Assembly: GCA_029264225.1 (NCBI GenBank) | Contig: JARICB010000129.1 | Span: 1-6,121 of the forward strand | Length of the DNA stretch: 6,121 nucleotides | DNA from: Nocardioides sp. | GTDB taxonomy: Bacteria; Actinomycetota; Actinomycetes; Propionibacteriales; Nocardioidaceae | Direction: 5' to 3' | Shown here: positions 1 through 5,888 of the stretch, in pieces | How the letters are laid out: every line of letters starts with the position of its first letter | Position numbering within the stretch: position 1 is the first letter of the stretch | Translations under genes and position numbers: made by a program | The notes under the pieces: model-generated | Seen by the model: only the letters and a program-made list of their open reading frames with translations | Databases searched by the model: none | Told to the model about the DNA's origin: nothing

Positions 1-476
1 GCCGACCCCGCCGACGAGGCGCCCGCATAGTGGTCGAGGTTCCACGGCGTGCGCACCGGGCCCTGACGGGGGTGGTCGACGGCGCCGCTGAAGCCGAACT
101 CGGAGAGTCGGGTCTTGCCCAGAGGTATCAGGCCGGTCGCCAGATACATCCGGGCGAAGTCGCCGTCGCGCCGCTCGGGGGCAGCCAGGAAGGCGTCAGC
201 CCCGTGCTGGGTCGGCATTCCGGCCACGTCGACGTTGTCCTTGAGGAACGTCGGAACGCCGGCGAAGTAGCCCGGATGGGGGTTCAGCGCTTCGAGCCGG
301 GCCCGGTCGTAGGCCTCGTAGGCCAGGGCGCCGAGCTGGTCGTCGACGGCGTTGGCGCGCGCAATCGCGGCCTCGATCACGTCGGGGATCGAGAGCCCCT
401 CGCGGTAGGCCTGCACCAGGGCGACGGCATCGAAGTCGGCGAGTGCGTCCTCGGCGTACGCATGCACACGAGTCAT
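1..476 (-). CDS. Amidase signature family enzyme, N-terminal part (cut by window edge)
   Basis: Translating the minus strand from the ATG at 474-476 gives 158 complete codons, still open at the left edge. Amidase signature (AS) enzymes hydrolyse amide bonds with a Lys / cis-Ser / Ser triad. Two hallmarks are visible: the catalytic lysine in FLKDN (K79), preceded by the usual GVP (residues 73-75), and the start of the glycine/serine signature, GASSAGS at 152-158, where S154 would be the cis-serine. The segment GKTRLSEFGFSGA (120-132) between them also fits the family. The nucleophilic serine normally lies about 24 residues further on, so it is outside the window and activity cannot be judged. 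Most AS proteins are 450-500 residues long, so roughly two thirds is missing. Substrate cannot be inferred; GatA-like tRNA amidation is unlikely to be distinguishable from this part. No Shine-Dalgarno sequence precedes the ATG, but a -10-like hexamer lies 7 bases upstream, so the message may be leaderless. Confidence 0.9.
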   Translation of the reverse strand, partial: MTRVHAYAEDALADFDAVALVQAYREGLSIPDVIEAAIARANAVDDQLGALAYEAYDRARLEALNPHPGYFAGVPTFLKDNVDVAGMPTQHGADAFLAAPERRDGDFARMYLATGLIPLGKTRLSEFGFSGAVDHPRQGPVRTPWNLDHYAGASSAGS

Positions 477-483
477 GCCCGGC

Positions 484-489
484 AGGCTA
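484..489 (-). promoter_or_regulatory. Candidate -10 element for a leaderless amidase transcript
   Basis: On the minus strand the hexamer TAGCCT (TANNNT type) ends 7 bases before the amidase ATG. That spacing would place the transcription start at or next to the first codon. The absence of a purine-rich ribosome binding site supports a leaderless reading, which is common in actinobacteria. No convincing -35 hexamer is seen at 16-18 bases; the best is a poor CTGATG at 507-512. Confidence 0.35.
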
Positions 490-566
490 CTCGGCAGGTG
501 TCAGCGCATCAGGATGCTGGAGAGCTCCCGGAGGGCGATCACCACCGGGACCACGCCAACCCCAGA

Positions 567-1160
567 TCACCCGGCCCACACCCCACTGGTGCCGCGACGG
601 TGGCAGCCGACGAGGTGGTCATCGACCATGCCGATGGCTTCCATCAGCGCATACATGGTGGTCGGACCGACATGCGCGAAGCCGACCTTCTTCAGGGCCT
701 TGGACATCGCGAGCGATTCCGGGGAGGTGGTCTCGACCTCGGCGGTGTCGACCGGCCTGGGCGTCTGTGGGGGGCGGTAGGACCAGAGGAACCCCACGAG
801 GCCGCCTTGTCCTCGCAGCGCCACGGTGGCCCGGGCATTGGAGATGGCGGCGTCGATCTTGCGACGGTTGCGCACGATGCGTGGTTGGCCCATCAGCCGC
901 TCGACGTCACGCTCGTCGAAACCGGCGATCACGTCGGCGTCGAAGTCTGCGAACACCTCGCGGAACGCCGTACGTTTGTTCAGGATGGTCAGCCAGGACA
1001 GGCCGGACTGGAAGGCCTCCAAGGTGAGCCGCTCCAGGTGCGCCGGCTCCCCCTCGACCCGCATGCCCCACTCCGTGTCGTGGTACTCCCGGTTCACCGG
1101 ATCTCCGGCCGCCCACGGGCATCGGGCCAGGCCGTCGTCTCCGATCACGGGTCCGCTCAT
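567..1160 (-). CDS. tag: DNA-3-methyladenine glycosylase I
   Basis: This encodes a 197-residue protein, the usual size for Tag, a cytosolic base-excision-repair enzyme that removes 3-methyladenine from alkylated DNA. The N-terminus carries the family pattern C-P-W-x3-DP-x4-YHD-x-EWG (residues 14-32). The four expected zinc ligands are present with the same spacing as in E. coli Tag: C14 and H27 (13 apart), then H182 and C186 (4 apart) in DDHLVGCH near the end. E48 in TLEAFQSGLSW lies 34 residues after C14, as the E. coli active-site glutamate E38 does after C4. IVRNRRKIDAAISNA (95-109) is also typical. The frame stays open upstream to 1268, but that extension (residues TTSLHSMVKQ and on) lacks similarity and runs into the palindrome, so I start at 1160. 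An ATG at 1167-1169, three codons earlier, is equally possible. Neither start has a strong ribosome binding site. The last 10 residues (RRGTSGVWAG) are not conserved. Neighbours are on the same strand but not obviously cotranscribed. Confidence 0.95.
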   Translation of the reverse strand: MSGPVIGDDGLARCPWAAGDPVNREYHDTEWGMRVEGEPAHLERLTLEAFQSGLSWLTILNKRTAFREVFADFDADVIAGFDERDVERLMGQPRIVRNRRKIDAAISNARATVALRGQGGLVGFLWSYRPPQTPRPVDTAEVETTSPESLAMSKALKKVGFAHVGPTTMYALMEAIGMVDDHLVGCHRRGTSGVWAG

Positions 1161-1217
1161 GCGCCACATTCTCGCCGATGGAGCCGGCAGGTGGGTTCGG
1201 TTCCGGGGTGCTGGGGT

Positions 1218-1254
1218 TTCACCATGCCAAGTCCGTTGCTTCACCATGCTATGT
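1218..1254. repeat. 22-bp-period direct repeat of the palindrome's arm motif
   Basis: The 10-mer TTCACCATGC occurs at 1218-1227 and again at 1240-1249, exactly 22 bases apart. The match extends as TTCACCATG-N2-A-N-GT to 1232 and 1254. The second copy is part of the left arm of the large palindrome, and the right arm carries a third copy on the opposite strand (1314-1323). The first copy therefore lies outside the palindrome as an extra unit. Confidence 0.75.
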
Positions 1255-1326
1255 AGGGAAGTCGTCACTCAGCACACCGTCGACGGTGTGCTAAGTCACC
1301 GTTTCCCTACTTAACATGGTGAAGCA
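1237..1326. repeat. 90-bp imperfect palindrome upstream of tag
   Basis: The two 45-base arms meet between 1281 and 1282 and match at 38 of 45 positions, with no gaps. The central 22 bp (1271-1292) is a perfect palindrome around GTCGAC. Further matching blocks are GTAGGGAA against TTCCCTAC (1253-1260 and 1303-1310) and the outer TGCTTCACCATG against CATGGTGAAGCA (1237-1248 and 1315-1326). Two of the seven mismatches would be G-T wobbles in RNA or hairpin form. It lies between the end of the molybdoenzyme gene (58 bp away) and the start of tag (77 bp away), both on the minus strand. It could be a small palindromic mobile element, a protein-binding array, or a strong transcript-end hairpin. No T-tract follows it on the minus strand and I see no clear target-site duplication. 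Confidence 0.85.
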
Positions 1327-1383
1327 GTGACAAGAGGCCCCCGACGCGAGAGCCGAGGTCCCCGGGGAGTTCCGGAGAGCCCC

Positions 1384-3744
1384 TCAGCTCAGGTGGATCG
1401 GGTCGACGTTGCGCCGACTGCCGGTGCGGGAGCCGCTGGCCGAACTGGACTGAGAGTCCACCCGATAACCCGGGTGCTCGAGCCGGATCACTACCGACTT
1501 CGAGGCAGGCGTGTTGCTGCCCTCGGCGGTGGCGTCGAGCGGCACCAGCGGGTTGGTCTCGGGGTAGTACGCCGCCGCACACCCGCGCGGCTGGTCGTAG
1601 CTGACGATCCGGAAATCGCGGGCGACCCGCTCCCGGTCCTCCCACTCGCTCACCAGGTCGACCAGGTCGCCGTCGGACCACCCCAGGCTGCGGATGTCCT
1701 CGGGGTGGACGAAGACCACCCGACGGCCGCCCTTGATCCCGCGGTAGCGGTCGTCGAGGCCGTAGATCGTGGTGTTGAACTGGTCGTGGGAGCGCAATGT
1801 CTGCAGGAGCAGGCGACCCTCGTCCACCTCGAGCACCTCGACCGGCGTACAGGTAATGACGGCCTTGCCGGTCTTCGTTTCGAAGGTGCGTGTGTCACGC
1901 GGCGGGTGCGGCAGCACGAAGCCGCCGGGCACGTCGATCTTGGCGTCGTACGCCGCACAGCCGGGCACGACCCGGCCGATGCGACGCCGGATCTCGGTGT
2001 AGTCATCGCGCATCGCCGCCCACGGCACGGGTGAGTCGGGCAGCGTCGCCAGCGCGAGGGAGCAGACGATGTCGACCTCCGAGCGCAAGTGCGGCGAGGC
2101 CGGCTCGAGGGGGCCGTGCGAGGCGTGCACCGCCGACATCGAGTCCTCGACGGTGACTCGTTGTTGGCGACCGCCGGTGAGGTCCTTCTCGCTGCGACCC
2201 AGCACGGGCAGGATCAGCGCCTCCCCGCCGGTGACGACGTGCGAACGGTTGAGCTTGGTGGAGACGTGCACCGTCAGGGCGCAGTTGCGCATCGCCGCCT
2301 CGCTCACCTCGGTGTCGGGGGTGGCCGAGACGAAGTTGCCGCCCATCCCCATGAATACCCGCACCTTGCCGTCGCGCATGGCCCGGATCGCATTGACCGT
2401 GTCGTAGCCGTGCTCGCGCGGCGGCTCGAAGCCGAACTCGTCGCGGATGGCGTCGAGGAAGTGGTCGGGCACCTGCTCCCAGATGCCCATCGTCCGGTCA
2501 CCCTGCACGTTGGAGTGGCCGCGCACCGGGCACAGGCCGGCCCCGGGTCGGCCGATGTTGCCCTGGAGCAGCGCGACGTTGACGAACTCCTTGATCATCG
2601 CCACCGAGTTGTGGTGCTGGGTGATGCCCATTGCCCAGCACAGGATGGTGGCGTCGGAGTCGCGGAAGAGCTGTGCTGCTTCGGTGATCTGGGCGCGACT
2701 GAGGCTGGTCGAGCGCTCGACCTTGTCCCAGTCGAGGTCGGCGACGTGCTCGACGTAGGCCTCGAAGCCGACGGTGTAGGTGTCCAGGAAGTCGTGGTCG
2801 AGGGCATCCCACTCGATGAGCAGCGCGCCGATCGCCTGGAAGAGGGCAAGGTCTCCGTTGATCCGCACCGGCAGGTGCAGGTCGGCCATCGCAGTGCCGG
2901 TGCCGACCACGCCGCGCACCCGCTGCGGATTCTTGAAGCGCGACAACCCCGGCTCCTCGAGTGGGTTGATGGCGATCACCTTGGCGCCGTTGCCCTTGGC
3001 CTGCTCGAGCGCGGAGAGCATCCGCGGGTGGTTGGTGCCCGGGTTCTGTCCGGCGACCACGATCAGCGAGGCGCGGTGGATGTCGTCGAGGCTGACCGAG
3101 CCCTTGCCGATGCCGATGGTTTCGACCAACGCGGTGCCACTGGATTCATGGCACATGTTCGAGCAGTCGGGCAGGTTGTTGGTGCCCAGTGCGCGGGCGA
3201 ACAGCTGATAGGCGAACGCCGCCTCGTTGGAGGTCTTGCCGGAGGTGTAGAAGACGGCCTGATTCGGGTCGTCGAGGCGCTGGAGGTGGCCGGCCATGGT
3301 GGCGAACGCGTCGTCCCAGGAGATCGGCTCGTAGTGGGTGGCACCGGCCCGCAGCACCATCGGCTCGGCGATCCGGCCCTGCTTGCCCAGCCAGTACTCC
3401 GTGCGCGTGCGCAGGTCGGCCAACGAGTGCTGGGCGAAGAAGTCGGCACCCACCCGCTCGCGGGTGGCCTCCTCGGCGACCGCCTTGGCACCGTTCTCGC
3501 AGAACTCGGCCGTGTGCCGATGTCCCGGCTCCGGGTCGGGCCAGGCGCAGCCCGGGCAGTCGAACCCGTCGGTCTGGTTCAGTCTGAGCAGCGTGGCGCC
3601 CGTGCGGCGTACCCCCATCTGGGAGATGCCCATCTCCATGCTCTTGAGCACCGCGGTCACACCAGCTACGGCCTGTGGCGGGTCCTGCACCTCGAGGGCG
3701 TTGCCCTCGTCCACTACCTTCCGGCGACGCGTCATGACAGCCAT
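1384..3744 (-). CDS. FdhF/YdeP-type molybdopterin oxidoreductase (formate dehydrogenase alpha-like)
   Basis: This is a 786-residue cytosolic protein of the molybdopterin oxidoreductase superfamily, in the branch typified by E. coli YdeP, annotated as formate dehydrogenase-like although the physiological substrate is unproven. FDCPGCAWPD (61-70) followed by FCENGAKAVA (81-90) is the hallmark of that branch. It keeps three cysteines (C63, C66, C82) at the usual [4Fe-4S] site instead of four. DCSNMCHESSG (193-203) places C198-H199 where FDH-H has its selenocysteine-histidine pair, so C198 is the likely molybdenum ligand. WAMGITQHHNS (370-380), LLQGNIGRPGAGLCPVRGHSNVQG (392-415, cofactor-binding) and the C-terminal domain with LLLQTLRSHDQFNTTIYG (645-662) complete the family pattern at normal length. 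After about residue 755 there is a Ser/Arg-rich tail of no recognised function. The start ATG has GAGG 4 bases upstream; the alternative M4 is less well placed. The gene begins 24 bp after the hmgA stop and probably shares its transcript. No fdhD-like sulfurtransferase or electron-transfer subunit is in the window. Confidence 0.93.
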   Translation of the reverse strand: MAVMTRRRKVVDEGNALEVQDPPQAVAGVTAVLKSMEMGISQMGVRRTGATLLRLNQTDGFDCPGCAWPDPEPGHRHTAEFCENGAKAVAEEATRERVGADFFAQHSLADLRTRTEYWLGKQGRIAEPMVLRAGATHYEPISWDDAFATMAGHLQRLDDPNQAVFYTSGKTSNEAAFAYQLFARALGTNNLPDCSNMCHESSGTALVETIGIGKGSVSLDDIHRASLIVVAGQNPGTNHPRMLSALEQAKGNGAKVIAINPLEEPGLSRFKNPQRVRGVVGTGTAMADLHLPVRINGDLALFQAIGALLIEWDALDHDFLDTYTVGFEAYVEHVADLDWDKVERSTSLSRAQITEAAQLFRDSDATILCWAMGITQHHNSVAMIKEFVNVALLQGNIGRPGAGLCPVRGHSNVQGDRTMGIWEQVPDHFLDAIRDEFGFEPPREHGYDTVNAIRAMRDGKVRVFMGMGGNFVSATPDTEVSEAAMRNCALTVHVSTKLNRSHVVTGGEALILPVLGRSEKDLTGGRQQRVTVEDSMSAVHASHGPLEPASPHLRSEVDIVCSLALATLPDSPVPWAAMRDDYTEIRRRIGRVVPGCAAYDAKIDVPGGFVLPHPPRDTRTFETKTGKAVITCTPVEVLEVDEGRLLLQTLRSHDQFNTTIYGLDDRYRGIKGGRRVVFVHPEDIRSLGWSDGDLVDLVSEWEDRERVARDFRIVSYDQPRGCAAAYYPETNPLVPLDATAEGSNTPASKSVVIRLEHPGYRVDSQSSSASGSRTGSRRNVDPIHLS

Positions 3745-3768
3745 ACTGCCTCGCGGGTAGTGGATCTT

Positions 3769-4980
3769 CTAGCTGTTGGAGAAGACCGCCGGAGAGTCGC
3801 CGCTCTCGGGGCCGCGACCGGCCCAGGTCCAGGCGTAGGCCGGATCCTCGACCGCCAGGGCGAGCTCACCGAGCTCCAGCGGGGCGAAGGTGTCGACCAT
3901 GACGGCCAACTCCTCGAAGTAGTCCACCCCCAGCGACGCCTCGATGGCCGACGGCTGCGGTCCGTGGGCGTAGCCACCCGGGTGCAGGGAGATCGAGCCC
4001 AGGCCGATGCCCGAGCCCTTGCGCGCCTCGTAGTCGCCGCCGACGTAGAACATCACCTCGTCGGAGTCGACGTTGGAGTGGAAGTAGGGCACCGGCACCG
4101 AGAGCTCGTGATAGTCGACCTTGCGGGGCAGGAAGTTGCAGATCACGAAGTTGTGGCCCTCGAAGACCTGGTGCACCGGGGGCGGCTGGTGCACCTTGCC
4201 GGTGATGGGCATGAAGTCGTCGACGTTGAAGACGAAGGGGTAGAGACAGCCGTCCCACCCGACCACGTCGAAGGGGTGGCTCGCGTAGGTCATCCGGGTG
4301 CCGACGATGCCGACGCTGGTGCGGTGCTTGACGAGTACGTCGACATCACTGCCCTCGCGCAGGAACGTCTGCGTCGGTCCGTGCAGATCGCGTTCGCAGT
4401 ACGGCGCGTGCTCGAGGAACTGTCCGTAGCGCGAGAGGTATCGCTTCGGTGGCGCGATGTGGCTGTTGGCCTCGATCGCGTAGAGCCGACTCGGCTCCGA
4501 CGGCACCCAGCGGTGGGTGGTGGCACGGGGCATCACGACGTAGTCGCCGGTCCGGTAGGCCACCACACCGAAGACCGACTCCACGGTGCCGGTGCCGCTC
4601 TCGATGTAGACACACTCGTCGCCGATCGCATTGCGGTAGAGCGGGCTCGGCTCGGTGCCCGTCGTGACGTAGGCGATCCGGACGTCGTTGTTGGCCAACA
4701 CCAGCCGGCGACCCTCGACGGGGCAGGTGCCGGTCTCCAGGGCATGCAGGCGCAGGTGCCGTGCCTTGAGCGGATGGTTGGGCGTGCGTGTCTGGTCCGA
4801 CAACTCCCAGACCTGGCTGTTGATCAGCGCCGCGGGCACCCCACGGTGGTAGAGGAGCGAGGAGTCGCTGGCAAAGCCCTCCTCACCCATCAGCTCCTCG
4901 TAGTAGAGGGCGCCGCGTGCGTCACGGTGCTGAGTGTGGCGAGTCGGCGGGACCGACCCCACGCTGCGGTAGTGGGCCAT
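3769..4980 (-). CDS. hmgA: Homogentisate 1,2-dioxygenase
   Basis: This 403-residue cytosolic non-heme iron dioxygenase opens homogentisate to maleylacetoacetate, the committed step of tyrosine and phenylalanine breakdown through homogentisate. Family segments are FDVVGWDGCLYPFVFNVDDF (237-256), the active-site ITGKVHQPPPVHQVFEGHNFV (259-279), YFHSNVDSDEVMFYVGGDYEAR (299-320) and SLHPGGYAHGPQP (331-343). Probable iron ligands are H301, E308 and H339. In the human and Pseudomonas enzymes, which are about 430-445 residues long, the corresponding spacing is one or two residues shorter, so this belongs to a shorter, divergent bacterial branch. The frame is open back to 5109, but the ATG at 4978-4980 is chosen because AGAGGAG lies just upstream and similarity begins there. 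It is transcribed away from the 279-residue gene and fahA, and is followed after 24 bp by the YdeP-type oxidoreductase. The dyad in the short divergent promoter region probably controls it. Confidence 0.96.
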   Translation of the reverse strand: MAHYRSVGSVPPTRHTQHRDARGALYYEELMGEEGFASDSSLLYHRGVPAALINSQVWELSDQTRTPNHPLKARHLRLHALETGTCPVEGRRLVLANNDVRIAYVTTGTEPSPLYRNAIGDECVYIESGTGTVESVFGVVAYRTGDYVVMPRATTHRWVPSEPSRLYAIEANSHIAPPKRYLSRYGQFLEHAPYCERDLHGPTQTFLREGSDVDVLVKHRTSVGIVGTRMTYASHPFDVVGWDGCLYPFVFNVDDFMPITGKVHQPPPVHQVFEGHNFVICNFLPRKVDYHELSVPVPYFHSNVDSDEVMFYVGGDYEARKGSGIGLGSISLHPGGYAHGPQPSAIEASLGVDYFEELAVMVDTFAPLELGELALAVEDPAYAWTWAGRGPESGDSPAVFSNS

Positions 4981-4984
4981 GACA

Positions 4985-4991
4985 CTCCTCT
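4985..4991 (-). promoter_or_regulatory. Ribosome binding site of hmgA
   Basis: On the minus strand AGAGGAG ends 4 bases before the hmgA ATG. It decides the start at 4980 over the 43-codon longer open frame, whose upstream part crosses the dyad and has no family similarity. Confidence 0.7.
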
Positions 4992-4993
4992 GT

Positions 4994-5027
4994 CGTCCGA
5001 TAACAGGACGCACTCGTCCGTTATTCG
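4994..5027. promoter_or_regulatory. Probable operator in the divergent hmgA / fahA-side promoter region
   Basis: An imperfect 30-bp dyad spans 4998-5027, with 13-base arms (CGATAACAGGACG and, on the other strand, CGAATAACGGACG) around a CACT centre. The pentamer CGTCC or its complement occurs three times: 4994-4998, 5006-5010 (inverted) and 5015-5019. It thus forms two overlapping inverted pairs with spacers of 7 and 4 bases. The site lies in the 68-bp gap between two divergent genes of one pathway, where a single regulator could control both. The regulator is not in the window and its family cannot be told from the site. Confidence 0.6.
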
Positions 5028-5036
5028 CCTCCTGGC

Positions 5037-5042
5037 TAGAGT
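5037..5042 (+). promoter_or_regulatory. Candidate -10 element for a leaderless transcript of the 279-residue gene
   Basis: TAGAGT fits the TANNNT form and ends 6 bases before the GTG start at 5049, so transcription would begin at about the first base of the start codon. No Shine-Dalgarno sequence is found upstream of the GTG. The -35 region, at about 5014-5019, would fall inside the operator dyad and has no good match to TTGACA, as expected for a regulated promoter. Confidence 0.5.
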
Positions 5043-5048
5043 AGCCAC

Positions 5049-5888
5049 GTGCCTGACGACCTACCAGCAGCCTGGTCCGGATTCTTCGATGACGCCGCGG
5101 TCTTCCCACCGGGCGATGCCGCCGTCGCCGACGCGGTCACGGCGTTCTCCGCCCGGCGTAGTGAGTGGTACGCCGACCTGGCGGCCTCGCTCGTCGTTAC
5201 CGACCAACAGATCCCCGCTGTTGCCTCGAGCCAGATTCCGCTCTCGATCGTCATCACCGGCGGCGCCGGCGCCCTCCCCGGCGCCCTCCGCCTGGCCAGC
5301 AAAGCGGGCAACCCGATCGCGGGTATCGAGATCGCCCTGCGCGACCCCGACGACCAGGCCGGCAACGCTCGCCGGGTGGTCGCCGCAGTCGACGCGGCCC
5401 GGGGAGAGGGACTCCTTGAGGAGGAGACGCCTCTCTACGTCGAGCTCCCCGCTACCGATGTCACGTTCTCCTGGGCGGGCGCCGCCGACGAGGTGGCCGC
5501 CGCCGAGCTCCGACTCAAGTTCCGCACGGGTGGCCTCGAGGCGCACCTGTTTCCCACCGCAACCCAGCTCGCCAGCTGGATCGATGCGGCCCTCGACCGG
5601 GAGACCACCTTCAAGTGCACCGCCGGCCTGCACCACGCGCTGCGTCACCGTGACCCCGACACTGGGTTCGAGCACCACGGTTTCCTCAATGTGCTGGCTG
5701 CCACGGCCGACGCTGCCGAGACCGGCAGCTCCGCGCGACTGGTCGAGATCCTCGACGAGGCCGACCCCGCAACCCTGCTCGACCTCGACCTGGCTCGGGG
5801 TCGCCGCTGGTTCACCTCGGACGGGTCCTGCTCGATCCTGGAGCCACTGGGCGACCTGATCGCCCTCGACCTCCTGGCGCAGCCATGA
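5049..5888 (+). CDS. Protein of unknown function coupled to fahA, possible TIM-barrel enzyme
   Basis: This is a 279-residue soluble, acidic protein with no signal peptide or membrane segment. I cannot assign it to a characterised family; I recall similar uncharacterised proteins in other actinobacteria. Alternating short hydrophobic strands and helices suggest a (beta/alpha) barrel: PLSIVITGG (64-72), IAGIEIAL (90-97), LYVELP (129-134), LRLKFRTGG (154-162), AHLFPT (165-170), TFKCTAGLHH (187-196) and GFLNVLAA (211-218). K157 in KFRTGG and K189 in FKCTAGLHH are 32 residues apart on two of these strands, an arrangement resembling the paired lysines of DeoC-type class I aldolases. Other likely conserved motifs are DDAAVFPPG (14-22), HRDPDTGFEHHGF (200-212) and the C-terminal DGSCSILEPLGDL (258-270). 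It starts with GTG, apparently leaderless. Its stop overlaps the fahA start as ATGA, so the two are translationally coupled. This implies a role in homogentisate/tyrosine catabolism, inferred only from context. Confidence 0.9.
   Translation: MPDDLPAAWSGFFDDAAVFPPGDAAVADAVTAFSARRSEWYADLAASLVVTDQQIPAVASSQIPLSIVITGGAGALPGALRLASKAGNPIAGIEIALRDPDDQAGNARRVVAAVDAARGEGLLEEETPLYVELPATDVTFSWAGAADEVAAAELRLKFRTGGLEAHLFPTATQLASWIDAALDRETTFKCTAGLHHALRHRDPDTGFEHHGFLNVLAATADAAETGSSARLVEILDEADPATLLDLDLARGRRWFTSDGSCSILEPLGDLIALDLLAQP

Noticed and set aside
30..1256. A 408-codon plus-strand frame opposite the amidase and tag genes
   Set aside because: It has no recognisable motif and is antisense to two genes whose catalytic and zinc residues are clear; it is a shadow frame.
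1161..1268. N-terminal extension of tag back to 1268
   Set aside because: The extension encodes part of the palindrome, has no similarity to Tag, and the family N-terminus begins near the ATG at 1160.
1253..1326. The palindrome as a chromosomal dif site or a LexA box
   Set aside because: The sequence does not match the actinobacterial dif core or the LexA consensus as I know them, and it is much longer than either.
1327..1383. Rho-independent terminator directly after the molybdoenzyme gene
   Set aside because: GC-rich stretches with a short TCCCCGGGGA palindrome are present, but no stable stem-loop with a T-run on the minus strand could be found.
4981..5109. N-terminal extension of hmgA to 5109, or a start at an in-frame GTG near 5012 behind an AGGAGG on the minus strand (5028-5033)
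   Set aside because: The AGGAGG-to-GTG distance of about 14 bases is too long, the extension crosses the operator dyad and the opposing gene, and AGAGGAG properly precedes the ATG at 4980.
5061..5678. A 205-codon minus-strand frame opposite the 279-residue gene
   Set aside because: It is low-complexity G/V/E/R-rich with no motifs. The plus-strand frame has conserved-looking strand and glycine motifs and an ATGA overlap with fahA.
2089..5859. A 1256-codon open frame on the plus strand antisense to the molybdoenzyme and hmgA genes and running into the 279-residue gene
   Set aside because: Its translation is rich in V, G, R, H and D with no family motifs, and it lies opposite two well-recognised genes. 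Long antisense frames are expected in high-GC coding DNA because stop codons are rare in that frame.
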